In this document: piece after piece, positions 8,633 to 17,713 of the stretch
Position numbering within the stretch: the first letter of the stretch is position 1
Layout: every line of letters starts with the position of its first letter
Source of the DNA: JBGMEA01 sp964444065
Lineage (GTDB): Bacteria > Bacillota > Clostridia > Eubacteriales > Anaerofustaceae
Length of the DNA: 64,000 nt
Direction of reading: 5' to 3'
NCBI GenBank assembly: GCA_964444065.1
Contig: CAYUFL010000005.1
Span: forward strand, 10,460 to 74,459
Notes under the pieces: generated by a model
The model's database searches: none
What the model was told of the DNA's origin: nothing
What the model saw: only the letters and a program-made list of their open reading frames with translations
Position numbers and translations under genes: made by a program

Positions 8633-9778
8633 ATGAAAAACATCATCGATTATGTGGAAGAAGAAACCCGTACCTTTGCCGATCGCCCGCTCGGCAGCGT
8701 GGACAGTCTGATTTTTTCTCAGCTGTCCTACCTTAACATCGAAAATTATGTGGGCAGACCCGAGCAGGATCTCCCCGCCGTGCCGCTCAAAACGCTTGCC
8801 GCCGAAGCAAACCGCGAACCGCTCAGCAAAGGGGTGCGCGCATTCGACCGCAATGTCAAACTCCTGCAAGCCATAGAAACCAGTCCTCGTTTTTCGGATG
8901 TCGGGGTGAACTGGCACGTCTGCCGCATCGACACCGAGCGCGAAGAACAGTTTTCTGCAACGACGTTTCTGTTCGGGGACGGCAGCGCTTATGTCGCGTT
9001 CCGCGGCACCGATGCCACGCTCGTCGGCTGGAAGGAAGATTTTAACATGGCGTTCTCCGATGCTGTGCCCGCACAGCTCGCAAGCGCGGAATATCTGAAT
9101 GCCATCGGCAAAAAGACGTCGGGCACGCTGTATGTCGGCGGGCATTCCAAAGGCGGCAATCTGGCGGTATATGCCGCCATGCACTGCAGGGAAACAATCC
9201 GTTCCCGCATTGCGGAGGTCTTCAGCCACGACGGACCTGGCTTTCGCGAAGGCGTTTTTCAAAGCGAAGCATACAGCAGCGTCAAGCCTCTCATCCGTCC
9301 GACCATGCCGCAGACATCTGTGGTCGGCATGCTGCTCGAACAGCATGAGACCTATACCGTCGTCAAGAGCAGACAGATCGGCATCATGCAGCACGACCCG
9401 TTTACGTGGCTCATCAAAGACAACGATTTTCACTATCTGGAAGGACTGGATTCGCTGGCGCTGTTCAACGACAAAGTCATACAGACATGGCTGAACGCGA
9501 TGACCGACAGTGACCGCGAACGTTTTGTGGATGCGCTGTACGGTGTGATCGAAGCGACCGGAGCGACGACGCTGAACGATCTGACGGATGATTTATGGGA
9601 CAAGGCGAAAGCGGCAATGGATGCTGCGCGCGGTCTGGACGAGGACACGAGCCGTTTCATATCGCAGACGCTGAAATATCTGGTCACGGTTTCCGTGCAG
9701 AATCTAAAGCCCGACATTTCGCTGCCGTCCGTTTTACAGAACATTCGAGAATCCGAGCTTTGGAAGAAGCTGACGTAA
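8633..9778 (+). CDS. DUF2974 (Mbeg1-like) alpha/beta-hydrolase, copy 1
   Basis: A 381-residue DUF2974 protein with lipase-like features. The nucleophile elbow GGHSKGGNLAVYAA places Ser172 as the presumed nucleophile, and YVAFRGTDATLVGWKEDF is the lipase-3-like oxyanion region. The phrase HDGPGFREGVF follows, as in the family. No signal peptide is visible. Function is not established; lipase or esterase activity is expected. The start has GAGGGA upstream. A paralogue is encoded at 58513-59661 with the same motifs in the same order. GC is higher than in the AT-rich gene that follows. Confidence 0.85.
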   Translation: MKNIIDYVEEETRTFADRPLGSVDSLIFSQLSYLNIENYVGRPEQDLPAVPLKTLAAEANREPLSKGVRAFDRNVKLLQAIETSPRFSDVGVNWHVCRIDTEREEQFSATTFLFGDGSAYVAFRGTDATLVGWKEDFNMAFSDAVPAQLASAEYLNAIGKKTSGTLYVGGHSKGGNLAVYAAMHCRETIRSRIAEVFSHDGPGFREGVFQSEAYSSVKPLIRPTMPQTSVVGMLLEQHETYTVVKSRQIGIMQHDPFTWLIKDNDFHYLEGLDSLALFNDKVIQTWLNAMTDSDRERFVDALYGVIEATGATTLNDLTDDLWDKAKAAMDAARGLDEDTSRFISQTLKYLVTVSVQNLKPDISLPSVLQNIRESELWKKLT

Positions 9779-9789
9779 CGATAAAAATA

Positions 9790-9820
9790 AATCCCTTTTC
9801 CGTAGTGCGGAAAGGGGATT
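9790..9820 (-). terminator. Long hairpin terminator, best oriented for the minus strand
   Basis: A 13-base-pair stem (9790-9802 with 9808-9820, one wobble pair) and a five-base loop. On the plus strand no T run follows. On the minus strand it is followed by TTTATTTTTAT, so it terminates leftward transcription and may also serve the DUF2974 gene. Confidence 0.75.
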
Positions 9821-9849
9821 CTGTATATAAACAATGTGAATAGGCGCGA

Positions 9850-9954
9850 TTACTTGCTTTTTCGGTAAACGAAGATTCGATAGGATAAGCAGATAAGTGT
9901 GGAGCCGATGCCCAAGCAGACAAGGCGGAAGGTGCTGAGTTTGTTCGGTTGGAT
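9850..9954 (-). CDS. Possible small membrane peptide gene without a standard start codon
   Basis: Reading leftward, a perfect ribosome site AAAGGAGG is followed after 6 bases by an ATC codon, then 33 more sense codons and TAA. The peptide has one hydrophobic segment (LVCLGIGSTLICLSY) followed by a basic tail (RIFVYRKSK), like many short membrane proteins. A strong minus-strand terminator lies 30 bases after the stop, and a TATCAT box lies about 20 bases before the ribosome site. There is no ATG, GTG or TTG at the right place, so this is either an ATC start, a start-loss pseudogene or a base error. Confidence 0.4.
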   Translation of the reverse strand: MQPNKLSTFRLVCLGIGSTLICLSYRIFVYRKSK

Positions 9955-10174
9955 AGTGCTCCTCCTTTGGTGGTTGATGGGTTTATGATAGCGAATTTGG
10001 GGGTTGGAAGAAAATATAGAATTATTATGTTGTGAAATCAGAATGATATATTAAATATGTAAGAAGCATTATTAAAGTCAAAAGTGTACATTCAATTTAT
10101 TTTTAGGCTGAAATAGTATATAATAATATTTATGATGTATATCTATGAGAATAGTTAGATTGGAAATATGCTAA
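9955..10174. other. AT-rich intergenic stretch before the helicase gene
   Basis: Composition changes sharply near 10000 to AT-rich DNA. A TATAAT box (10119-10124) with a weak -35 (TTTATT, 17-base spacing) could drive the helicase gene. Apart from the leftward ribosome site of the small peptide gene, I see no other gene or RNA here. Confidence 0.5.
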
Positions 10175-13100
10175 ATGACTAACAAGTTAGAAAATGACGT
10201 CCTCGCGATAATAAAAACGTCTCCAGGGATAAAAGCAAAAGATATTGCTAAAAAATTAAATATAGAACGTAGTCAAGTAAATGCTCTTTTGTATGGTGCA
10301 CTTCGATCATGCTGTTTTCAAGACACATCTTATTGTTGGTTTCTTAATGATGGGATAAATGTCAAAGAGGCAGAAACAATCGATGCTAATCAGTCAATTC
10401 CTGATAAAGAATTATCAGATTTATGCAAGTACTATTTAAACTGTTTGAGTTTAGAGGAGAATAACGGAGTCTCTGCTTTCTTGTCTTCAAAATATAATTT
10501 GAACTATGCTGAATTAAGAAGTTTGGATTTGGAAGAGAGCAATGATGCCGCAATGAAGCTTGCGCAAAAAGCTTCAACAGAACGAAATCTTACTGCATAT
10601 ATTGGATATCCAGTAATGATTGAAAAATTTTACTCAAATAAAACAAAACAAGAGTATTGTAAAATTGCTCCTGTACTTCTATTCCCTGTTGATACAACAA
10701 ATGGCGCGACAGAGGTTACGCTGATTCCAAGTGTCAACATGGAAATAATAAAACAATACTCTGCGAAGGACATCAATAGTCAAGTATATGATTTAGTAGA
10801 ACTTGAAACCGAACTAGGTCTTAATAATACAGATGCAGATATTGAAATTGATGAAATTGTTGCTCGATTACAAGTAATTAGACAATGGTTATGGAAAGAA
10901 AATATTAACCCAGAAAATATAACTCATGAAATTCCTATTGATGAACTTACTGAAGAAGGAATTTATAATCGTGCGATTTTTATTGTCACAGAGAGATCGC
11001 CATTCACTATTGGGTTGGAAAGTGAATTGTCTAAGCTGATGCTTATGGACAAAGATTCATATAAAGATACTGTGCTTTATAATTGGATTCATCGAGATGA
11101 TAAAGGTATAAATAATGGAGTTTGTAGAAAAGATGAAAGCTTGTTGGAGGTTTTACCGTTAAATTCCGAACAAGAACAGGCTATCTATAATGCTATGTCA
11201 GATAATTTAACTATAATTACTGGACCTCCAGGGACAGGGAAATCACAAGTAGTTACTAATTTACTTGCAAACATTGCATGGAAAGGTGGTAATGCTCTTT
11301 TTTCCAGTAAAAATAACAAGGCTGTTGACATTGTAGATCGGCGTATAAATAGTATCGGACATCGTCCAATAATGCTTCGCATAGGTTCAAGTCAATATGC
11401 CTATCGCCTTGCGGATTTAATTTCTGATGTATTATCGCATAATGCAGATCAAAATGATAAAGATGAGTACAATCAGTATAAAAAATCATACGATGAAGGT
11501 ATCGTTTCATACAGTGAAACTAAAAAACAGAAAGATCAAATTATTTCGTTGCGGAATGATGTAGATAAAATTGAACAGTATATTTGTACGATTCGAGATA
11601 AATGTAATAACTGGACTGAAAAAGTTTCTGTTCAAGCTGTAAACGAATTCGCGGAATCTTTTGATAAATTTTTATTGAGCTATAATGAAGCAGTAAAAGC
11701 GAAACAGTCACTCTTAGTTAGGTTGTTTTGGTTTGTTATCGGAAAATCGAGAATTAATAATTTAAAATCTAAAATTGAGCTATTAAACACATACTTGGTA
11801 AAATATGATTTATCCGAGGTCTCTTTAGATATTATTGAAACTGATACAAAACTCATAGATCAAATATGCAAGGAAATACGAAGTACGATTAATATTCTTC
11901 GGAAATTGATTGAATATGCTAAAAAATTGAGCGAACTTTGTAGTATTGAATCTATTGAAGATATTGATCGTCGTTTGTCTGATCAAAAAAATATTTTAGC
12001 TGATATTGCAGAAAAATTATGGGATAAATGGTTAATAATGAGACCATTAGAAATAGATTCAAATAAGCGCGTGAAAATGAATCAGTATGTTACAGCTATG
12101 AAATTAGTTGGAGATGTTGATTTGTCGAAGCATCTCGATTTGCGCAAACAGTNNNNNNNNNNGACTTCACTTTCAGCCAAAGGGCACATTCCATTTCAAG
12201 CAGGAGTGTTCGACATAGTTATTATTGATGAAGCGAGCCAGTGCGATATTGCCTCTGTTATTCCTTTATTGTATCGTGCAAAACGTGCAGTTATTATTGG
12301 AGACCCTAAGCAATTAAGCCATATTAGTTCTATATCAAAAGCTCAAGATGTAAATTTGCTTCAAAAATATTGTGTTGGATTTGAATGGTCATATTCAGCA
12401 AACTCATTATATTCTCTTGCAAGTAGTATCGCAAATCCTGACGAAATCATTCAATTAAGAGATCATCATAGGAGTTTTGAAACAATAATAGGATATTCGA
12501 ACGCTGAATTTTATGAAGGTAAACTTCGCGTTGCAACCAAATATGATACGTTGAAATATCCTACGAATACGAATATGGGTATTCGATTGACCGATGTAGT
12601 TGGTCAGACTGTTCGTCCTCCTTCAGGAGGCGCTTACAACGAAGAAGAGGTTGTATGTATAATCAGTGAATTAAGACGTCTTGTGATTGAAAATAATTAT
12701 CGAGGAAGTGTTGGTGTTATCACTCCATTTCGAGCTCAGGCTGAGCATATACAAGCAGCATTGGAAAAACTACCAGATATTCGAGAGCATTTAGTGTTAT
12801 ATAATGAGTTCTTAGTAGATACGGTTCATAAATTTCAGGGGGATGAACGAGATTTAATGATATTTTCTCCGGTTATTTCAACAGGTACAAATTCTGGGGC
12901 AATCAGTTTTTTAAAAAACACAGGTAATCTTTTCAATGTTGCCATCACAAGAGCTCGAGCAGTTCTTGTCATGGTCGGGGATTTGAGCTATTGTTCAAAA
13001 TGCGGCGTTTCATATATGGAGCACTTTATAGATTATGCATATAAATGTAATGATCAAAAGTATACAGATGCAAATGAAGATAAAATGAAAAAACTAAATC

Positions 13101-13441
13101 GTGAATACCCATCAGTTTCAAATGTCGATCAAGTTTCAGATTGGGAAAAAATTCTTTATTCTGCGTTGTTCGATGTCGGAGTCAAAACAATTCCGCAATA
13201 TTCGATTGATAAATATAAATTAGATTTAGCTCTAATACATGGTGAAAATAGATTAGATATTGAGGTTGATGGTGAAATGTATCATAAGGCGTGGAACGGT
13301 GAACTTTGTTACAGAGATCAACTAAGAAATCAGCGCTTATTTGAAATGGGTTGGGATGTAAAACGGTTTTGGGTCTATCAGGTTAGAGACAATCTTGGAT
13401 GGTGTATTGACCAAATACAACAGTGGCTAACAAATCATTGA
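10175..13441 (+). CDS. SF1 helicase-nuclease with N-terminal winged helix and C-terminal REase domain (interrupted by a gap)
   Basis: A protein of about 1,100 residues, broken by ten N at about residue 660. In order: a winged-helix-like N-terminus (KAKDIAKKLNIERSQVNALL); Walker A GPPGTGKS (350-357); a long helical insert (about 430-650); after the gap Walker B IIDEASQCD, motif III GDPKQL, VITPFRAQ, VHKFQGDERD and motif VI NVAITRARA; then a C-terminal DUF559/Vsr-like nuclease (LDIEVDGEMYH, near 1027). This is the UPF1/DNA2-like helicase plus restriction-type nuclease layout seen in solo anti-phage genes. The gene is very AT-rich beside GC-richer neighbours. The ribosome site before the ATG is weak. 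The defence role is inferred; the family bounds and motifs are directly visible. Confidence 0.85.
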   Translation: MTNKLENDVLAIIKTSPGIKAKDIAKKLNIERSQVNALLYGALRSCCFQDTSYCWFLNDGINVKEAETIDANQSIPDKELSDLCKYYLNCLSLEENNGVSAFLSSKYNLNYAELRSLDLEESNDAAMKLAQKASTERNLTAYIGYPVMIEKFYSNKTKQEYCKIAPVLLFPVDTTNGATEVTLIPSVNMEIIKQYSAKDINSQVYDLVELETELGLNNTDADIEIDEIVARLQVIRQWLWKENINPENITHEIPIDELTEEGIYNRAIFIVTERSPFTIGLESELSKLMLMDKDSYKDTVLYNWIHRDDKGINNGVCRKDESLLEVLPLNSEQEQAIYNAMSDNLTIITGPPGTGKSQVVTNLLANIAWKGGNALFSSKNNKAVDIVDRRINSIGHRPIMLRIGSSQYAYRLADLISDVLSHNADQNDKDEYNQYKKSYDEGIVSYSETKKQKDQIISLRNDVDKIEQYICTIRDKCNNWTEKVSVQAVNEFAESFDKFLLSYNEAVKAKQSLLVRLFWFVIGKSRINNLKSKIELLNTYLVKYDLSEVSLDIIETDTKLIDQICKEIRSTINILRKLIEYAKKLSELCSIESIEDIDRRLSDQKNILADIAEKLWDKWLIMRPLEIDSNKRVKMNQYVTAMKLVGDVDLSKHLDLRKQXXXXTSLSAKGHIPFQAGVFDIVIIDEASQCDIASVIPLLYRAKRAVIIGDPKQLSHISSISKAQDVNLLQKYCVGFEWSYSANSLYSLASSIANPDEIIQLRDHHRSFETIIGYSNAEFYEGKLRVATKYDTLKYPTNTNMGIRLTDVVGQTVRPPSGGAYNEEEVVCIISELRRLVIENNYRGSVGVITPFRAQAEHIQAALEKLPDIREHLVLYNEFLVDTVHKFQGDERDLMIFSPVISTGTNSGAISFLKNTGNLFNVAITRARAVLVMVGDLSYCSKCGVSYMEHFIDYAYKCNDQKYTDANEDKMKKLNREYPSVSNVDQVSDWEKILYSALFDVGVKTIPQYSIDKYKLDLALIHGENRLDIEVDGEMYHKAWNGELCYRDQLRNQRLFEMGWDVKRFWVYQVRDNLGWCIDQIQQWLTNH
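12153..12162. other. Assembly gap (ten N) inside the helicase gene
   Basis: Ten N of fixed placeholder length. The reading frame happens to continue across it. Related helicases usually have about 20 or more residues here (ending FPCWAV before TSLSA), so the true gap is probably longer than ten bases. Confidence 0.95.
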
Positions 13442-13551
13442 TTTAGAATAGTAAGTTGGCGATAATATAAATATATCTTTAAACCAACAGTGCTTATCGT
13501 GAATTTACATTGTTGGCAAATTTGATTTTTTACGTAATTTCAGGAGCCCCC

Positions 13552-15282
13552 ATGCAAAAACAAACCCTTAAAACCCTCATCGACACCGCCGCGGGCAGAA
13601 TCCCTGCGGATGTCGTGATTAAAAACTGTAAAGTCATTGATGTTTATAGTGCCGCCGTCATCGAGGGCGACATTGCCGTCTGCGGCGGGCTGATCGCGGG
13701 CATCGGGCAGTACGAAGGCAAGCACATCATCGACGCGAAAGGCGCGTATGCCGCCCCCGGCTTCATCGACAGCCATGTGCACATCGAATCCTCCTACACC
13801 ACCCCCGAGGAATTCGGCAGCCTTGTCGTGCCCCACGGCACCGCCACCGTCATTACCGACCCGCACGAAATCGCGAATGTCTGTGGTCTTGCAGGGCTGA
13901 ATTATATGATCGAAGCATCCGAAGCGACTGCGCTGGATATCAAATGGATGCTGCCGTCCTGCGTACCCGTTACGCACTTTGAACACGCGGGTGCTGTCAT
14001 CGATGCGGACGCAATGCAAGAGCCGATTGCACGGGACGCAATTCTCGGGCTCGGCGAATTGATGGATTTCCCGGCTGTTATTTCTGCGGACGATGCCGTG
14101 CTGGAGAAGATTCTCATTGCGAAAACGCAGGGCAAACTCATCGACGGGCATGCGCCGGGGGTAGCGGGCAACGCGCTCAATGCCTATGCCGCCGCGGGTA
14201 TCCGCACGGATCACGAATGCTCCACCGTGGAGGAAATGCACGCGCGTATTTCCCGCGGAATGTACGTGCTCATGCGCCAGGGTTCCGCATGCCACGATCT
14301 GCGTGCCCTGCTCAAAGGCGTTACGCCGCAGAACAGCAGACGATGCCTGCTTTGCACCGACGACTGCCAACCGCGCACGATTTTGCGAGACGGTCATATC
14401 GACCACCACCTGCGCATTTGCGCCGAAGAGGGGATCGACCCGATCACTGCAATTCAAATGGCAACTCTCAACGCCGCCGAATGTTTCGGTCTGTCGGACA
14501 GGGGCGCCATTGCGCCCGGGCTTCGCGCAGACATCGTTCTGATGAACAACCTGACGGAGTTCCGCGTGCAGAAAGTGTTCATCGGAGGCAGGGAAGTCGC
14601 CGTTGACGGGCTGTATCTGCCGCCTGTGCATAAACGGGATGCGTCTGCCGTCTCGGGCAGTATGCATGTCAAAAATTTCTCCGCGGAGCGGCTGCGTCTG
14701 CCGCTCAAAACCGAACGTGCCCACGCCATCGCCATTCTGCCCGACGGGGTTCTTACCGCAAAGGAAACCGTCACCGTTGCACGTGACGCAAACGGTATGT
14801 TCGTCTATGACCCCGCGCGGGATATCGTGAAAATCGCTGTCATTGAGCGCCACCATCATACAGGCAATTTAGCTGTCGGACTGCTGAAAAATTACGGACT
14901 TCGCAGCGGCGCCATTGCGCTGAGCGTTGCGCATGATTCGCACAACATCATCGCCGTCGGTGCAAACGATGCCGATATGGCATTTGCCGTCGAAACGCTG
15001 ATTCGGCTCGGCGGCGGTATGGTGCTTGCCAAAGACGGATGCGTGCTCGAAAGCATGTCACTGCCGATTGCGGGACTGATGAGCGACCGGAACGGGGTCC
15101 GGGTTGATGAACAGCTGGCGCAGATTCATGAAGCCGCGCACAGCGCGCTCGGTGTCAGCCGCGATCTCGAGCCGATGATGACGCTCTGCTTCATGTCGCT
15201 GCCCGTGATTCCCGAGATCAAACTCACCGACATGGGGCTTTTTGATGTGACGCAATTCCGCTTTATTTCAGTGGATGCGTAA
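13552..15282 (+). CDS. ade: Adenine deaminase
   Basis: A 576-residue amidohydrolase matching the bacterial adenine deaminase (Ade/YerA) family, which converts adenine to hypoxanthine in purine salvage. Visible signatures: PGFIDSHVHIESSY (metal HxH), the DPHEIANV block, DGHAPG, DHECST, LCTDDCQP and, in the C-terminal half, IERHHHTGN and LPIAGLMSD. Length is typical (570-590). An open frame extends up to 13510, but ATG 13552 with AGGAG 6 bases upstream is the clear start. GC is markedly higher than in the helicase gene just before it. Confidence 0.95.
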   Translation: MQKQTLKTLIDTAAGRIPADVVIKNCKVIDVYSAAVIEGDIAVCGGLIAGIGQYEGKHIIDAKGAYAAPGFIDSHVHIESSYTTPEEFGSLVVPHGTATVITDPHEIANVCGLAGLNYMIEASEATALDIKWMLPSCVPVTHFEHAGAVIDADAMQEPIARDAILGLGELMDFPAVISADDAVLEKILIAKTQGKLIDGHAPGVAGNALNAYAAAGIRTDHECSTVEEMHARISRGMYVLMRQGSACHDLRALLKGVTPQNSRRCLLCTDDCQPRTILRDGHIDHHLRICAEEGIDPITAIQMATLNAAECFGLSDRGAIAPGLRADIVLMNNLTEFRVQKVFIGGREVAVDGLYLPPVHKRDASAVSGSMHVKNFSAERLRLPLKTERAHAIAILPDGVLTAKETVTVARDANGMFVYDPARDIVKIAVIERHHHTGNLAVGLLKNYGLRSGAIALSVAHDSHNIIAVGANDADMAFAVETLIRLGGGMVLAKDGCVLESMSLPIAGLMSDRNGVRVDEQLAQIHEAAHSALGVSRDLEPMMTLCFMSLPVIPEIKLTDMGLFDVTQFRFISVDA

Positions 15283-15302
15283 TCCGCTTTTTGTTTTGTC
15301 CT

Positions 15303-15331
15303 TTGATCAAAATTATGATAGTATTTATATA
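15303..15331 (+). promoter_or_regulatory. Promoter for the iron-sulfur/cupin unit
   Basis: TTGATC (15303-15308), 17-base spacer, TATATA (15326-15331), about 38 bases before the TTG start of the next gene. Confidence 0.55.
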
Positions 15332-15368
15332 AGACTGCAATATTTTTACACCTTGGAGGAACACAACT

Positions 15369-16511
15369 TTGTCAAACACACGGCTTTTGGATTATTTCAA
15401 TCAAGCACAGGAAAATTTCCTGCACAACTGCACTGAGTGCGGCAACTGCGTAACCGACTGTTATGCCGTTCAGAATATGCAAACCCCGCCCGATGCTTCG
15501 CAAACCGTCCGCGGAATAAAAGAGTATCTGAGCGGAGGCACGCTGAATGAAGCGGCGCTGGCGAAAACAACCGCATGCATGGGCTGCTACGGCTGCGTGG
15601 ATATGGATTGCCCCATCGGACTGGATTCGCTGCTGCTCAATCAGCTTGTCTCGCGGACGACCGAACTTGCGAAAGAGGAACCGTTTGTCATGCCGCTGTA
15701 TGTCGAACATCAGCAGAATCTGAACGATCTGATTACACCCGCGGAACGGGCACGCATCACGACACCCGTCTTTACGGAAGGTGCCGAATTCGTCTTTTTC
15801 CCGGGTTGCAATATCTATATTCAGCCCGACAAAGTGCTCAATACGCTTGATCTGATGGATGCCGTCGGCATTCCGTATTCGTTTATTCCCGGCATGGAAT
15901 ATTGCTGCGGGCTGCCGCGCGGGAATGCGGGAGACGCGGACTGGCTTCAGGAGCGTGCGGAAAACCTGATTGCGAAAGCGGTCGAATTCGGCGCGAAAAC
16001 GATGGTCTGCTGGTGCGCCACATGTCTTTGCAACATGGAATACCGCATCAAAAAATTCGCCGATGTACCGTTTTCGCTGATTTCGTTCGGGAAATATCTT
16101 GCGGATCACACGGATCGTCTGTCTTTTCCGAATGCACAGCCGCAAACCGTTACCCTGCACGAACCGTGCAAGTCCGCATATATGGGCATCGATATGGATG
16201 ATGTGCGTGATTTACTGCGTGCGGTTCCCGGCACCGAACTGGTGGAAATGGCGCATTACGGCGCAGATACGATGTGCTGCGGATGCCGTGCCGTCTATAC
16301 CATGCCGGAATTCGGAGCGAGTATGACGGACAAACGTCTGGACGAAGCGCTTGACACAGGCGCCGAAAAGATGATCGATGTATGCCATGCCTGCCATGTG
16401 ATTTTCCGCAATCACTGCAAAGAAACGGGCAGAAACGATGTCATTTCCGAGAATTACACCACCTATCTTGTTTCCGCCATGGGGCATCCGCGCAAAGACA
16501 GTCTGGACTGA
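15369..16511 (+). CDS. CCG-domain iron-sulfur oxidoreductase subunit (HdrB/GlpC-like)
   Basis: A 380-residue protein. The N-terminus has a two-cluster ferredoxin-like region (CTECGNCVTDC near residues 19-29 and CMGCYGCVDMDCP near 72-84). Two CCG (cysteine-rich, DUF224) domains follow, marked by FFPGCN...CCGLPRGN and HEPCKSAY...CCGCRAV. CCG domains bind noncubane or [4Fe-4S] clusters in heterodisulfide-reductase-like and lactate or glycerol-3-phosphate oxidase systems. Partner and substrate are unknown; no HdrA or HdrC gene is adjacent. The start is TTG with GGAGGA 8 bases upstream. A cupin gene follows after 49 bases. Confidence 0.85.
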   Translation: MSNTRLLDYFNQAQENFLHNCTECGNCVTDCYAVQNMQTPPDASQTVRGIKEYLSGGTLNEAALAKTTACMGCYGCVDMDCPIGLDSLLLNQLVSRTTELAKEEPFVMPLYVEHQQNLNDLITPAERARITTPVFTEGAEFVFFPGCNIYIQPDKVLNTLDLMDAVGIPYSFIPGMEYCCGLPRGNAGDADWLQERAENLIAKAVEFGAKTMVCWCATCLCNMEYRIKKFADVPFSLISFGKYLADHTDRLSFPNAQPQTVTLHEPCKSAYMGIDMDDVRDLLRAVPGTELVEMAHYGADTMCCGCRAVYTMPEFGASMTDKRLDEALDTGAEKMIDVCHACHVIFRNHCKETGRNDVISENYTTYLVSAMGHPRKDSLD

Positions 16512-16560
16512 TTCCGTGCGGGCTCTCCCGATTCGGAGTTTTCGAGAAATGAGGAACAGC

Positions 16561-16890
16561 ATGAACATCAATTTCAATGAAGTAGAAGAAACCGTATATC
16601 CGAATTTCCGCGGCGGAGAAAAAGAATTCGCGACGCGGACATTTAACGACAACGTCAACAAGATATTATATGCGAAGCTGATTCCCGGTGCGTCCATCGG
16701 GTTACACGTGCATGAGACGAACAGCGAGATCATCTACATTCTGAGCGGTGCGGGGAAGATGCTGACGGACGGGGAGTGGGAGCCGTTATCGGCGGGCATT
16801 TGCAACTACTGTCCCAAAGGGCATTCGCACAGCATGATCAATGACGGCGACGAAGATTTGGTGTTCTTTGCCGTTGTACCAGAGCAGTAA
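16561..16890 (+). CDS. Small single-domain cupin
   Basis: A 109-residue cupin_2 protein. The two conserved motifs are present: GLHVHETNSEIIYILSG (metal-binding HxH and Glu) and CPKGHSHSMIND (third His). Such small cupins bind a divalent metal and may act as isomerases, dioxygenases or ligand sensors; the ligand cannot be told. The open frame extends upstream to 16438, but ATG 16561 with GAGGAAC just before it is the natural start. It is likely co-transcribed with the CCG-domain gene and ends at a clear terminator. Confidence 0.88.
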   Translation: MNINFNEVEETVYPNFRGGEKEFATRTFNDNVNKILYAKLIPGASIGLHVHETNSEIIYILSGAGKMLTDGEWEPLSAGICNYCPKGHSHSMINDGDEDLVFFAVVPEQ

Positions 16891-16900
16891 ATGAGTACAA

Positions 16901-16934
16901 GAGATACAGTCTTATCCACTGTGTCTCTTTTTTT
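16901..16934 (+). terminator. Intrinsic terminator after the cupin gene
   Basis: Stem GAGATACAGT/ACTGTGTCTC (one wobble pair), seven-base loop, then a long T run. Confidence 0.9.
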
Positions 16935-17142
16935 ATTGCCGGTATTTTTGTTGGATACCGTATTGAAATAAATGACATGCGTGCACTTTTTGTATGTTAT
17001 AATAAAAAGGAAATATTTTATGTGTGAGGTAAGTTGTTGAAGAAGGAAAATATCGAAGAATATAAAATATTAGACTGGACAAGCACGTAGTATATATTCA
17101 GAATACAGCCAATTAATATTTAAATCAAAAGGAGAAAGTATT

Positions 17143-17628
17143 GTGGTAATAAAAGATTGGATATTACTTGTTGTGCCTATTCTTTTCAATGGAATAGTCG
17201 TTTTAGTATTGCAGAAAATATTTGAAAAAAAGCAGTTTATTAGATCAATGAAAATGCAATACGTTTCTGAAATGATTAGAAGAATTGACATCTCTTTAGA
17301 AGCACACTCTAAAGCAACACGATTGTCAAATGAGAAGAATCCAAATAATGAAAAAGCAATTAACGAATCAGTTTGGCTATTTATTAACAATGGGTTTGAT
17401 ATATACTATTATAATGTAGCAAATAAAAATATTTTTTCTTCGCAAAGTAGTAGATTTGAAAGACTTGGAAATCAACTGGTAGAAATATGTAATATAAACA
17501 ACAATGATATAAACAACAATGATATAAACAACAATGATATAAAACATTACTCGATTAGTATTTTAATTAATTCATGCAGAGACACTTTGATTGACATAAA
17601 AGATTCATGTATTCAGTACAATCTATAG
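17143..17628 (+). CDS. AT-rich small protein with one membrane segment and an INNND repeat
   Basis: A 161-residue protein starting at GTG with AGGAGAA well placed upstream. Residues 5-27 form one hydrophobic segment; the rest is hydrophilic, probably helical and cytoplasmic. Near residue 117 it contains three copies of the pentapeptide INNND, encoded by a perfect 15-base tandem repeat. The gene is much more AT-rich than the cupin and metallo-beta-lactamase genes nearby, which suggests recent acquisition. I do not recognise the family. Confidence 0.65.
   Translation: MVIKDWILLVVPILFNGIVVLVLQKIFEKKQFIRSMKMQYVSEMIRRIDISLEAHSKATRLSNEKNPNNEKAINESVWLFINNGFDIYYYNVANKNIFSSQSSRFERLGNQLVEICNINNNDINNNDINNNDIKHYSISILINSCRDTLIDIKDSCIQYNL
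17492..17536 (+). repeat. 15-base in-frame tandem repeat, three perfect copies
   Basis: The unit ATATAAACAACAATG occurs at 17492, 17507 and 17522, followed by a partial fourth copy. Because 15 is a multiple of three, copy changes would keep the reading frame and only alter linker length. Confidence 0.95.
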
Positions 17629-17713
17629 ATTACAATAAAGACAGATGTTTTGAGCGTGAGAACAGGACGAGATTATAATGAATTAGATTATGATTGAAAG
17701 AGGTGGAATTGTA

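Noticed and set aside
13540..14859. A 439-codon open frame on the minus strand
   Set aside because: Antisense shadow of the GC-rich adenine deaminase gene; its composition is His- and Arg-rich and not protein-like.
17036..17089. A 17-codon TTG-started open frame
   Set aside because: Too short, no conserved feature; probably chance or a fragment.
17492..17545. Short tandem repeats as a possible CRISPR or origin iteron array
   Set aside because: The units are contiguous without spacers, in frame inside a coding sequence, and only three copies long.
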